Origin: Tetracentron sinense
Taxonomy: Eukaryota; Streptophyta; Magnoliopsida; Trochodendrales; Trochodendraceae
NCBI GenBank assembly: GCA_015143295.1
Contig: CM026573.1
Location: 5,940,434-6,004,433, forward strand
DNA length: 64,000 bases
Direction of reading: 5' to 3'
Below are positions 12,203 to 25,600 of the stretch, in pieces. Both the position numbers and the translations under genes were made by a program. Each line of letters opens with the position of its first letter. The stretch's first letter is position 1. Below the pieces are notes generated by a model that made no database searches, was not told the origin of the DNA, and was given only the letters and a program-made list of their open reading frames with translations.

Positions 12203-12988
12203 TGTGGGAGAATTTTACCGGAAAGAACACGCGTCAGCAACAGCTCCTCCCCACGCTCTGGTTTACCGGTAGAAGGTTGGAGTCGAGGGTGTGACACTCT
12301 GACCTGTGCTCCGATGGTAAAGTCAGTAGGTGTAGAAGATGATGAACAATAAGAAAATGTAGAGAATTTGCGGGTCTTAGCTCTTAAAAATTCCATCGCT
12401 TCACACTGTTTTTCACAGGTTCTTATAGGCCCTTGCCGCCATGGCCATAGGCACCCATGGATGACCATGCACACCTCAAATCTCTGATGTGTACTTCAGT
12501 AATCATTTTAGATAGATCTCCCGGTCATTCGTACTGCACGCGTATCTGCATATAAAAGAGAGCAGACATAGAGTAGGAACTCGTCCGAGGTGACTAGCAT
12601 TAAATGACATTTAATGCTGCATTTAATGCCAAGACAGTGTTTCCCACCTACCATCGTAGAGGTAGGATTAGTCTCAGGCGACTGGGCAATAGCACCGGAT
12701 CTCATTACGTGTTGGAGTACGGGGTCGTTGACAATAAAACGACGGGTACGTTGTCAGAATGAAGACGTGATCGTCGTCTATGAGACAACGGGTACGTCGT
12801 CAGAACGAAGACGTGATCGTCGTCTATGAGACAACGGGGTCGTCGTTCGGTAGACAACGTTCTCGTTGTCCATATGACAACGGGCCCGTCGTCGAAGAGA
12901 CGACAGAAATGAGCTCAAATGATAACACCACACCGAGGACGAGCTCGTTACTACCATACTTAGGGTTTTACGAAATTTACCCATTACA
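12203..12988 (-). repeat. 5' LTR of the Tat-type element
   Basis: 786 bp, TG...CA. On the minus (sense) strand a TATA box, CCTATAAGA, lies at about 12,421-12,429. On the plus strand TATAAAAGAG at 12,551-12,560 points out of the element toward the host gene, whose start codon is 1.06 kb further on. The LTR could therefore act as a two-way promoter, which is inference from sequence only. Confidence 0.93.
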
Positions 12989-13612
12989 GATATCAAATGA
13001 GGAGTAGTAAAAAAAACCGGGAGGAAAATGAAATAACTTCCCTTATATCACCACATGGCGGACGTTGAACTTAGGCCGGATGGTTTTAGTGATGGAGAGC
13101 GAGATCAAATCCCATCCCGTGTTAATAGGGTCACATGTCAACCTATGGGATGATGGCCAGACGGTTTTGGTCTGGCGAGGGCCAGACCAAATCCATTCCC
13201 CCAATCTTACTGTTGTGAATTGTGATCAAATTCAGTGGCAGGAGATCATCGCATTTCATCGCAGAAGCGAGTACTGAATCATAAAGGCCAAATGGGTTTT
13301 GCAGTTTATAGAACGAAAACATATATTTCTCCTCCATTGGGTAGTTGCAGATTTGGTTTGACTGGTTGATTTAAAATTCAAACACCTGGGTATTGATATT
13401 TATGCTTTAATTCCATTGGGTTTCTTTTATTTTTTTTCTTGTGATTTGAATTTTTCATTCTTATCACGTTTCTTTCCTCTGTCTCCTTTTATTTTCTTTC
13501 TCTAGATTCTAATTTCGATTTTTAAAATATTTTTTTGGATTATAGGACCACCCACCAAATACGGCTGCCCAGACAGTTGGGGTTGGGCAGTAGGTGAAGT
13601 GAGGTTGGATTA
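12989..13612. promoter_or_regulatory. upstream region and 5' leader of PANK2
   Basis: Only 625 bp separate the retroelement from the PANK2 start codon, and the first ~160 bp belong to an older foldback. A pyrimidine-rich stretch (about 13,430-13,545) ends in GGATTATAG/G, a plausible 3' splice site for a leader intron. I see no single convincing TATA box, as is common for plant housekeeping genes. Confidence 0.4.
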
Positions 13613-16600
13613 ATGGCTGGTCCAAGAGAAGACCCAGTTCTTGAAAACCACGATATAAAGGAGGAGACTAAGGAGAAGAAAGATAAGGAGGAGAGAGAAA
13701 TGGCGCCATCATCTGCAAACCCAATTCGTCGATCGAGCTCTCGGCCTCAGCTCGATCTCAGTGGCGCTGCTATTCAAGGGAATTTCGAAGAGAGAGACCC
13801 AACAATTCTGTTGCCTAATCAGTCTGATGATATATCTCATTTGGCTCTGGACATTGGAGGTGAATTCCACTTCCACTTCCAATTTTTTTTTTCTATATAA
13901 TGTTGATGTTCTTTGTTTAATAGTTCTGAATTGGAGGTCAAATTAGTTTTCTGGGTATATTTTGTGGGTTATCTAGTCTTTTTTCATTTGTTTAGGAAAT
14001 GGGTGTCTCTGAATTATATATGATATTTCTCCTGGATTATGGTTATGTTTCTCTAACTTCTCTTTTTTGGTTTTTGGAATTGTTCTGATTTCTGGGATGT
14101 GCTTTTTTTTTTTTTTTTTTCTGTGGGGGTGTAAGTAGGATAGAATTCATTTCCTCTAGATTCTAATTTTGTTTGTAATGCATCTTTCTTTTTTTTCCTG
14201 GTTGATTGGGTCTAAAATTATTTCATGTTCAAGATGCTTGTTTCGAAGAAAATATTTTTGTGGGCTCCCATTTTAAGCTTTCTGGGGATATGCTTCTGGT
14301 TCACCATATATAGCCTGACTTCTGACATCAGGTCAATGATAGAAGTTCAAATTCCCAGATGGGTGTATCTGGCTTAGCATCCAAGAAATATAAATTTTAT
14401 GATCTTAACTAAAATGAAACTTGAAGCTCACTTGGACTCTTTGTGCTGTAAAGTTTGTATGCAGTTGTTATTCTGCCATGTAATTTAAATGTGGGTATGC
14501 CTCTTGATATTCTCTTTGCCCCAGTTGTGATAAATTCCTTTCAATCTTATCCTTTTGAGAGGATTTTGTCAAGTATTTTTGTTTTCACAGCTTCTGATTT
14601 CATCAAAATATTTATATTGGGCTTAAAAATGGAAACTTTTGGATGGCAATCTAGACGGTCACTTTAGTTATTGATTTCCCTTTAGTCTTGGTTTCCTCTC
14701 TTTTAATTTGACCATATATTGCTTGACAATGTTGATGATGATTTATCTAGATCTCATGATAAATTCATGGTTTATTGGCAGGATCTCTCATCAAGTTGGT
14801 GTATTTCTCAAGGCATGAGGATCGTTCGGTTGAAGATAAGAGGAAGAGGACTCTGAAGGAGAGGTTGGGGGTTTCCAATGGTAATAGGAGGAACTATCCT
14901 ATTCTTGGTGGGAGGCTCCATTTTATGAAGTTTGAGACGAACAAGATTTATGAGTGCTTAGATTTTATTCATTCCGAGCAGCTTCACCGTGGTGGTATGC
15001 ATATCTTTTTTTCCTTCATCTTTATTTTTTTCTTAATTGAGAACCAAAGTAGAATGCACTGGCTTGTAGGTGATATTCATGTCGGTTTTAACTTTATACA
15101 TATTATTTCTTCAAATTTTGAAACAAAGTTATTTCATCCTCATTATGTTTTCCTGCTGATTTTGGTCATTTTCTTTTGGATAGGAATGGATTCACGTTGT
15201 TGGCATTCTGAGCCCCCAGCCAATGAAAATGCCGTAATTAAGGTAAGCTTTATGCTAAGGATCACTCTTGACTCTTGAGCATGCCTAAATTCCAATTTAC
15301 ATGAAACCGGATCAATATTTAATCTGATTCATCATCTAAGTAGGAGCTCAGACATTCTTGGCATCTTTTGAAATTCTGTTAAATTGATTTATAGCAAAGA
15401 ACAAAGTGCGATATAGTTATCTGGAAAATATACTATTCTTCTAAAATTTTTTTGGAGTATGGGGTTTCCACTAGGCAGAAAAATCTATTTCAGATAGTTT
15501 CAATAAAACCTTTTGAATTGGGTCGGCACAAATATCTTTTGGGCAAGCTGTTGACCATTTTAAGTTCTTGATTCCCTTGTAACCTATTGTCCCACATTCA
15601 CACTCTAGTACTCTACCTCAAACCCAAATCCCACACTCCTGAACTCATTATAGGCCCTTCCACCTCTTATCTCTAGTGCATATACGTCTCTGCATGAAGG
15701 ATTCGACAATAAACAAATTTCAAAACCTTAACTAAGTTCAATCATACACATGGACTATAAATGAAATCGGTGATGGGAAGAATCATTATCAAACCTTGGC
15801 CACCAAACGAGGAAGCATCCCGAATCCAATAAAAAGGGCTGACTCAAGTGGGTATAAGGATGAAGGATTCAATTAGATTCCTAGGAGAGAATCACCAAAG
15901 AAGACCAGCAATCCTCTTGACTTCTTTTCTTTTCTTTATTTTGAGAACTGAGATCAAGCTAGATTGTATCACAAATAATCTATTTGAAATTTCTCCTAAA
16001 CTCAATCAAAGTCTTCAATGGTAGCTTCAAGTACTTAGTTTCTAACTTCCCGAATCATTTTTATGGTTGTACGCTGCCTGTTGGCATTTTGCCTGGTGTG
16101 CGACAAAATAACTTGAAGATGAGAAAACTTCTAGTGTTGTAACAACATAAAGGACTTGCTATCTGCTTTGAATACGTGGGTTTCTGTTTACTCTTAACAC
16201 ATGTAGATATTAACTAGTTAGAATTTGTGAGCAGGCCACAGGTGGCGGGGCATACAAGTTCGCAGATCTCTTCAAAGAAAAGCTTGGGGTTGGCCTTGAC
16301 AAGGAAGATGAAATGGATTGTCTTGTGGCTGGTGCAAATTTTTTGCTTAAGGTAGGATCCTAAAACCGCTTCCTATTTTCAGTTTGTGTAAGCTTATATC
16401 TTCATTTGTGAATATTTTGAAGTGAACTCTTAAAATAATATGTGGAGTCTTGAATGCTTGTTCTCTTGTCCTTTATTCTTTATGAACCCACTGGTTTTGA
16501 AAATGGCCCTTAGAATATTGAAACACTCATTAACTTGGATTAAGCTGTATTTTTGGTCGAGATTGTTCTAGGTTTTTCATTTTAGAAATACGAGGAGGTA

Positions 16601-19600
16601 CTTGACGGATAAAGTTATCTATTCTTTCATTTATTTTCTCCTCTTGTCATGTTAAAGTATTGATATTTCCATTTGTTGGTTTTGTTTTATCTTCATGTCT
16701 ATATTTCCTGCTTCATTGTTAGTAGTTAGTACCATGTTCAAAATTGTGATGTGCCATGTGTAGCAGTATGATATCAGACTCTGGCTCATAAGGAGTCATG
16801 CATTCTCAAACACTTCATAAATTCCTGGATTCAGTAGTAAATTTATTTTATTTAGAAAATAGTGGTTTATACAATTTATTTCATTTATAAAATAGTGGTT
16901 TATACAATGGTAAAATTAAGTGTGTGTGTGTGTGGCGATAGGAAGTAGGAACATAAGAAATGCTTTTATCGAGAAGGTAGAACTGGAATCTGTAGCAAGT
17001 ATAGATGTATGTGATATACAATTTGTAACGAACCAAAAGAGAAGCCACCACCCGTGTCTATATGCTGAGTGTTGGATTTCAACATGTATCAACTGGAGTA
17101 TTTTGTTTGTTTAGAAGAATCAATGAAAAAAAGAGGCACTCAAAAAATGACCAGAGCTAGGAGATAAGAAACAGAAAATGAAGGGTTACTAGGCACATGC
17201 CTACACCATGCACTTGGACCTTTGCGGCAGGAAAGAAGATGCCAGTGAACCCTCAGAGAAGTAGATCAATTTGGCGTGGTCCTTAGGATAACTATTTAGA
17301 ATAATAGTTTACTCTCAAAATAACAATAATCTAAAATCTAATTCCTGGGAAATATTTTGGCAAGGTAGATACATGGAATATTGTTCAATTTATTTTCATT
17401 TTTATGCAGGAAATTCAGGTTAATCTTGGGAAAAGTAAAAAGAACAATGAAAACAAGTTTATACTAGAATTATAAAACTTTAGACAATTTCCCATTTGAT
17501 AGTTTAGATAAAATTCTTCTGAAAAGCTCCATCATTTTCGCGAGAAAATACTTCTGAGCTATCTCATTTATGGCATGAAGTTAATTTTTTTTATTGTTTC
17601 CTGAAATTATTGGAAATATTACAAAGTATTAAAAATTAAGTAGATATTAATCAACAAAATAAACAAATTATCATGGATCTATTCCTCAGAACTGTTTCCC
17701 TTCTAAGTTTTTTTCAGAACGTAAGTGTTGAACAGCTTTAAGAAAAATATGCACAGGTATAAACTTTTTATAGGTCTGGCCTAAATTTAGAACAAAGAAT
17801 CAGATTTTCTTCTCTTGGAGCCATATCCTCGAAAAAAGGGCATAAATTAGGCTTTGGCAGTTAAAAAGATATACAAATATACTGATAGATAAAACAGGTA
17901 ATAAATATAGACTTGGTTGTACCCACCAAAATATTCATTTATGGCAAAACCGGAATATCAACCCCTGTATTGATGATTATGAAATCTTTTTTACTAGGTC
18001 ATCTATTATCCTTTATGCATGAAGATTATTAATTTGGCTAATGCCCTTTACTTATGATGTGCAACGAAAGAAAATATAGGTCCTACTATTCCTACAATTT
18101 CCATTACGAGGTCATTGGTGTATACTTAAATGACATCACACAGGACAATTGTGTCGAACGAGCCAAATTTCTTAGAACATTAACTAGTTTAGTTTGGCAG
18201 TGTCACTGGAATATTTGAAGGAGTTGTAATTACTCCTTTTCCTCATCTCTCTCTCTCTCCCCCCTCTTTGTTGTCAGACAGACATGGTGGATGCAACAGA
18301 CTAAAGACACCAACACATGTATGGTTGACTTTGATAATATTAAACGGTATATTATTATGTACAAAAGGCCTGTTGTCTAAACATGGCTCGCTCACTCTCT
18401 TCCTTAACATGCCTTGCTCGCCCTCAAATGTTGAGTATTCTATGGCTATGAAGACATAAGGCCGAAAATATCTTATGCAACCCTCGAAGGGTTGACTCAC
18501 TCGGCCAACCTTCTCAAAAAAGGAATATAATTACTTACCATCAAAATCATTGAAGTATTATACTACAAAATTTTATCTGGATAAATAGATATACATTATC
18601 CTTTTTGAGTGTGACTGCTCTAATGAAAGAATAAAATAGTAATACATTACATTACTTAAATAATATATCGGTCAAGTATTGACTGATAGTTTTGTCCATT
18701 GCCACAAATTATTTTTCCAAAAAATAGAATAAAAATACACTGTCCTTGCTATGTAGCCTGACATTATAATTGAAACTCAACATTTTGATGTTTGTGAACT
18801 TATTATGATAATACCACATTAGTATCTTGAAATTTCTCATTATTGAGTTATCAGCTGGCTCGTGCATTCTAAGAACAGTGTCCATGTGTTGGAAACATAT
18901 ATCTGATGCTATATCGTACTCTTGATTTGGCAATATCCTTAAGTGCATTATTTCCTTTTTCTCTTTTGCCCTATAAGTGCATTTCAATAAGAATCTCTAT
19001 GGGCATTCTAACTGTGCTTTGAGTAGGCAATCCGTCATGAAGCTTTCACGCACATGGAGGGTCAGAAGGAATTTGTGCAGATTGATCATAACGATTTGTT
19101 CCCCTATCTTCTTGTTAATATTGGATCTGGTGTTAGTATAATAAAGGTATATGCTCAACTTAATTCTCTCTTAAATGTAGAGTTTCAGTCATGTAAAATC
19201 ATTTTACATATAGTAATTAAAGCTCTCAGTCTTGAGCTTGTATAGGTGGATGGAGATGGGAAGTTTCAGCGGGTTAGTGGAACGAATGCTGGTGGTGGTA
19301 CTTATTGGGGCTTGGGAAAGCTCTTAACGAAGTGCAAAAGGTCCTTTTGAGTTTCTGAACACTTTCATATAGTCCTCAATTTCTTTTTGAAACAGTCTTT
19401 GACTTAAGGTTCTCAAAATCCATTTATCTTCCCAGTTTTGACGAGTTGCTGGAATTGAGTCAGCGGGGAGATAATAGAAAGATAGACATGCTTGTTGGAG
19501 ACATCTATGGTGGGATGGAATATTCAAAGGTATGCATTCTTATATATTTTATCAGAATCTTGGTTGATGTGCAAATAAATTGCTTATAGTTATAGGTGCA

Positions 19601-22600
19601 TTAGATGGGGATAAAGTACTGTGAGAAATGTCATCTACGAAGTAAACTGAAAATTCACATTTATCGAATGCTATAATATATTAATATGTGAAACAAGACA
19701 AAATAGGTGTAGTGAATACTGGAATTGTGATGAAGTCCTAAGTCTTAATTTGTTTTTCTTTTATAGACTCTGCCTAGAAAAGACATGTTTTCCACAATAA
19801 ATACCCGTGCTGACAAATTCTTCATTACTGCTTTGTGCTGACATATTCATCATTACTGCTTGATGGTAGCAATGGACAGTCACTGAGGGATCACTTAATT
19901 TCAAAACCCAAGATTATCTAAACACCAGCAACTGAAACTTCATGCATATGAATGAGAAAGATAAGGAAATAAAAATATTCAGGAATAAAACTTGGCATTA
20001 TAAATTACATGAACATTATGAAAAGAGAAGAAGGAAATTTTTGAACAGGGCAATAAAATGACTGTAAAAGAAAAGGACAAAGATTGAGGAAAAAAAGGAA
20101 AAGAAAATATCAAGCTAGCCGAGCTTATATCTACGAAAATGGTTTTGATCAAACTTTTTATTGGTTAGGTTTTTTCCTTATCAAATTATCTTGCCGTGTT
20201 TATTATTGGGGAAAAAGAAAAATCCCAACTGCATAAAAGTTTTTATACTCTGGTATTTCAGAAAAAGAAAGAAAAAAAAATTAACATAATATAATCCATA
20301 AAATGTGGGAGACGTGTTACCCTAAGGTTTAGAAAGGTGACAATGTTAGCCTGAAGATACTTTTCCCTTTCTTAAAGGGATCATGACTAATGTCTGGGGC
20401 ATTAAGATCTCAGGTAGGGTCATCTAGGCCCTATTCCACTGCCAACGATATGGGCACTTGTTTAGGACCAACCTTTGTGGTGGCAGGACCTAGGAGGCGG
20501 GGCATCTCTAAACTCCTATATAGGGTTGTCAATGGGCCAGAGCGTGGCCAAGTTCGGGCCAGGGCCACCAGGCTCAAGCCTGATTTTATGGATCAATTAA
20601 TAATCGGGCCATTTCAGGCCAGACCCGTACCGTGACTACCGTCCCATCCTATTGACATCTCTCTCCCTGGCAGTGTCAGGCTTTTCTTTATTTATACTTT
20701 TTTATGAGTCATGCTAACACCAAAAAATGCATATAAAATGAGGCTAACACCATTAAATGCACAATCTTTTATTTATTGTAAGGAGATATGGATGTCCCGG
20801 GATGGATCAAAGTCCGGCCTGGCCATTGACTATGTATGACTGCTTGTCAGAAGAGTTACCAAACTTCCAAATAGATACCAAAACTAGAAATTTTGTTAGT
20901 TTGTATATAGCAAAATGAGCTTTATCAGGTCATTCACAGTGATTTATATTGTTGGTTGTAATGTCTATCGTACTCTTTGTGAGGTTTAACTTGTTACTTC
21001 TATGGTCATTAGTGTACTGGCCCTGGGTTTTTATTTCTGGATGATGTTAGCATGCAAGTTTCCACATTCATTTTTCCGTTGTTGAATGGCTAACTATTAT
21101 CTAATTATTTAAATGATCACAGATTGGTCTCTTTTTATTTCTGGATGATGTTAGCATGCTAGTTTTCATGTTCATTTTTTCGTTTCAGAATGTCTAACTG
21201 TCATCTAATTATTTAAATGATCACAGATTGGTCTCTCAGCATCAACCATTGCTTCTAGCTTTGGCAAGACGATTTCTGAAAATAAAGAGCTAGAAGACTA
21301 CAGACCTGAAGATATTTCTCTATCCCTCTTGCGGATGATTTCATATAATATTGGGCAGGTGAGTTGCATAGAGAGAAGCTCTGACATGCAATATATGGAA
21401 TATGCCTTGGGAGGGAAATCTGCCTATGGTAGAATAATGTTCCAAAATCAACCATTCCTTTCTTATTTCTTTTTGCATTTGATCTGACCATTTTCGAACT
21501 TTCATGATTCTTTTTCTTTTATATACTAAAAATAATGTTCTGTCACCAAGGTATATTCTTACCACTTGTTAATTAAAAGAACGAAAGGAATCTATTGAGA
21601 AAGGAAAAATATATAAGGTTACAATTGGGGCATGGGCTTACCACACAAAGATAATCTTCAAATAACATGCATGAAGTACCAATACGTCATTTTTATAGTC
21701 ATACATGTGCACACACTTATATTTATGCCGAGTCAATGCCAAGTTCATCGCACTAGCCCAAAATCTAGTCTTGGATGAAGTCTATAGTCTTCATGGTTCT
21801 AAAGATGTATTTCTTGTCCAATTTTATTGTGTTGAATGTATCACCTTTATTAGCAAGGTTTTAAAATTTGTTTTTGCAGAAAATATCGCAACTCCAAAAT
21901 GAGAAATATCGTGAAGTATGGAGTGTTTTTTTTTTGCCGTTCGAGAGAAAAAATTGGGGAATAATGAAAAACCTAGAATATTTCGTTGAAACATCAAGAA
22001 ATATTAAATATAAATACACACTTTGGGATAAAAAAAAATACATAACAAATTAATGTATAGAAGCAGGGGCGGAACTAGGGGGCGAGGAGGGGCCATGGCC
22101 TTCCCAAAATATTTGAATTTTTTAATCATGTATGAGTATTTTACAACTTTTTAAAAAATTACTTTTAACTTTGTTCTACTTATATAGTGGCCCCTCCAAA
22201 GTTATGTATTTAACTTTGTGTCTATCTATATAGTAACTTTTTGAAATTTACAATCTAATTATATAAGATTTATGTTTTGACCCCTAAGGTATTTTAAATG
22301 ATTTTTTTCTTAAATCTTAATCAACCCATTTTATAAGGATATATCATAAAGAGTTCAGTCCTTCTAATTGTAGTTGTTTACTCTTTAGTTTTTTTTTTAC
22401 TTTACCAATTCAATAGATTTTAAATTGGGAAAAGTTTAAGAAGAAGGAAAAAAAAAACCAATCTCTCAGCGGCCAGCGCCAATAGCTTCTCTCGCCAAAA
22501 TCCCAATCTTTCGGTGATCAGTGACAATAGCTTTAGCCATACCTCATTGTCTCGCCGGAACCCTAAGTCCATGCAAGTAGGATTTTATTCAAATTTTAGA

Positions 22601-25600
22601 TTGGGCCCTTGTTTTTATTGTGATTGGACCTTTATTGGAATGCAACATTAACGAATTTTATGACCACGATGGACCCATTGCTCAAAAAAATAATCTCGGG
22701 GCTATGCCCCTAAACCCCCAGATCCCATAATGTTTTTTTGATACATGTACTTTGGCCCCCCAAGGAAACATTCCTGACTCCGCCCCTGTATATAAGAGAT
22801 GTATTTAGTAGTCAAGAAAGAAGACATACATACATACTCAAATGAAGCAAAGTACATAGGGATCTACTCCACATCAAGAAGTACATCAAATACCACATGG
22901 AATTACGCAAAGGCTTGAAGTCGTCGTCTCTATCCTATACAAGATGTTGATAGTTTTGGTTCTCCACATAAATATAATATTGTGCCTAGCACATCAGATT
23001 ACGGTAGCACGTTGTGTACTAGTGAACATTTTGATAATTACCTATATCATAATTAAAACTAACACATACTTATGATATATTTATTTTCCCTTTAAAAATG
23101 ATTTTTAATTAATTTATTAATATTAAAAAAATTAATGAAAAAGTAAATGATTTAAGGATAAGTAACGTATCTTTATTAATCATAATTTTGTACATAATTA
23201 TATAATGGTTTTTCACATAATTATATAATAGTTGTCCATTATGCAATTATTTTACATTATTTATATATTACGTCAATATTAAATTATTTTTATATTTATA
23301 CCGAAATAGTTATCTTTTTTGTTTCCATATTAAAAAATTTCTGGCCAACCTAATATTTGTTTATTTATATTTATACCTAAAATAGTTATAAAATTAATTA
23401 ATTTTACAAAAATTAAAAGGATTGGGGTGTCGATAGATTTGCCAAACATACATTACGTATTGAAATTTAATCTTAATTGGCCTAATAATAAGTCTAATTT
23501 TTTGAATTATACATTCAAAATTTATTTTAATTTGATTTTCATTAAATATAAGTATACTTACCATTTTTAATTTCCTTTCCTATGATAGATTGGACGGACA
23601 TACATAACATATCAAATTTTTGAATATTAATTGGCCTAGTAATAAGCGGCCTAATATTTTTATTTTGTTTTAATATTTATAAATAAATTTTAATAAAAAT
23701 AATTGAGGACATAATTTTTATTTAAAATTAAGAATTTTCGTATCAATAACTCGGTTGAAAAATACATAACATAGTCATTTTGAACCCTATTAGAGTTATA
23801 TTAAATCCAAGATTTAGAAAAACAGAATAAGCATATCTTCCATGCACTTCCTCCTGAAAAAGGTTTCCCATGTGTTATAAGCTACGATTCACACAAATTT
23901 TGAATTGATTTGGGCTAATTAAAGCCAAAGGTTACTCAAAGGGGAAAAATCCCAATTTTTGGTCACTATTAGTTGAAATGTCAAAATTTCAACTGACATT
24001 CTGCAAATTTATAGTTGAGATGGATCCATATCTTGACAAAAAAAATGCAATATTTTACAAAAATCCGCAAAAAAGTTGTGAAAATTGAAAATCTTTGGAA
24101 ATTTGTGAAAAATATGGCACAATGGGGGGATATTTCCCTTGGCTGCAACATAATGATACATCAGTCGAAATATCTATATGGTGTGCGAAATTTAAAACAA
24201 TGTTTATCAGAGAGCCTGGCAAGGTTTAAGCATTGCTGGACCCGAAACATTTTCTTTGCCATGCATGAAAATGCTAATGGTACTACCGGAATCTTGATTT
24301 CCATTGAAGTTAACATCAAAGTTATGTTCAGAAGTACCGTACTGGATGCTTTCCAAATTCTAACTCCATTAAAGATTTTGATCAGCTTGTTATATAATAT
24401 TAATTCATTTACAAAAGGAGGAGAACATTAAGTTTCCAGACTTTCTTTTGGAGGTGAACTTTAATACATGATTTCCTAGGACGTGAATTGAGATCTTAAT
24501 GGGACTGTGTTTATTGAAAACATAAACGTAGTGATACTGATATTTGTGTCTGACATATTTATCTTAGATAACCTAATTTAAATTGGTAGATGTGTTGGCC
24601 TTAGTTTTATGTCTTAGTATTTCTATTAGTCTTTCTAATGGATTTATGCTTTGTAGATATCTTACTTGAACGCGCTACGGTTTGGGCTCAAGCGCATATT
24701 TTTTGGAGGATTTTTCATACGGGGTCATGCTTATACTATGGACACAATTTCCTTTGCAGTTCAGTTCTGGTAACTATCAAGAATTAGTACTACTTTTCAA
24801 GCTCTTGCTAGGATTTACCTATATATTCTCTGTTTGATATTTAGTATTATGCAACTCAAGTGAAAACTAGTGATTTTGCTCATCAGTTTGTCTTCCTACT
24901 CCTATTTGTTTGTCCTTTACGTCTAGGTGACATCTTAGGAACGTTGTTGCTATTTTCATAGTAACAAAGTTCTCTGTTTTTTTTATATACAAAGTCTCGA
25001 AATACATGAATTTTTCATCAAACAATTAATTTACGAAGTATTTGGGACTTTTGAAAAAAAGTGCACTTTTTTCAATTAGTCGTGGATTTCGCGAATCAAA
25101 CATGACTTCTTGAAAAATTCCTGAATAAATATCTAATTTATGAAATATCTTTATTTATAATTTTCATAATTAGTAACTGTATTTTATATTTTTCATATCT
25201 TGCTCAACAATTTCTCAATTTATTTTTGAATTTTTTGAAAATTTCCCTAGACGAATAATTCCCGAACTCCGACTTGGTAACTATGGCTATTCTGTTTGGG
25301 TTTCTTTCAAATGTTATTATTTTTTTTCCAGTTTCTCGGAGTTTTCATCTCAATATTTTCTATTTTCTCTTTAGGTCAAAAGGTCAGGCACAAGCAATGT
25401 TTTTGCGGCACGAAGGATTTCTGGGAGCTTTGGGTGCATTCATGAGCGATGAAAAGCATGGTCTTGATGACTTGATGGCCCATCAATTAGTGGAGCGATT
25501 CCCAATGGGTGCGCCCTACATGGGAGGAAAGATTCACGGCCCACCACTCGGGGATTTGAATGAGAAGGCAAGTATAGAGTGTAGCTTCTAACTTAGACAC

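Larger units (their letters stand above)
2003..12988 (-). mobile_element. Ty3/gypsy LTR element, Tat lineage, minus strand
   Basis: A full-length element of 10,986 bp bounded by two 786-bp LTRs and the 5-bp direct repeat GATAT (1,998-2,002 and 12,989-12,993). In minus-strand order it has the 5' LTR, a primer-binding site, gag, protease, reverse transcriptase, two RNase H domains, integrase, a tandem repeat, and a gene on the opposite strand before the 3' LTR. A second archaeal-type RNase H and an extra antisense gene are hallmarks of Tat-lineage elements such as the Grande/Retand kind. The gag-pol frame is interrupted a handful of times, so this copy is a fossil. The LTRs differ at 24 of 786 sites by my count (about 3%). 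That suggests an age of roughly one to a few million years, depending on the host's mutation rate. Confidence 0.93.
1880..13150. repeat. foldback element split by the gypsy insertion
   Basis: DNA on the two sides of the Ty3/gypsy insertion forms an inverted repeat. The left arm at about 1,920-1,980 contains ACCATCC and ends GTCCGCCATGTGG. The right arm at about 13,050-13,110 begins CCACATGGCGGAC and continues to GGATGGTTTT. The inner part next to the insertion (GGGGAGAGGATAT on the left, ATGAGGAG on the right) resembles the interior of the foldbacks at 45.93 and 48.92 kb. The simplest reading is one older foldback MITE into which the retroelement inserted. The outer limits are approximate. 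Confidence 0.55.

Noticed and set aside
20520-20665. hAT-like MITE with AGGGTTGTCAATG end in intron 7
   Set aside because: The end motif resembles known dispersed plant repeats, but no matching right end with a target duplication could be fixed.
24015-24431. 138-codon frame in PANK2 intron 8
   Set aside because: AT-rich intron sequence, no similarity, no gene-like context.
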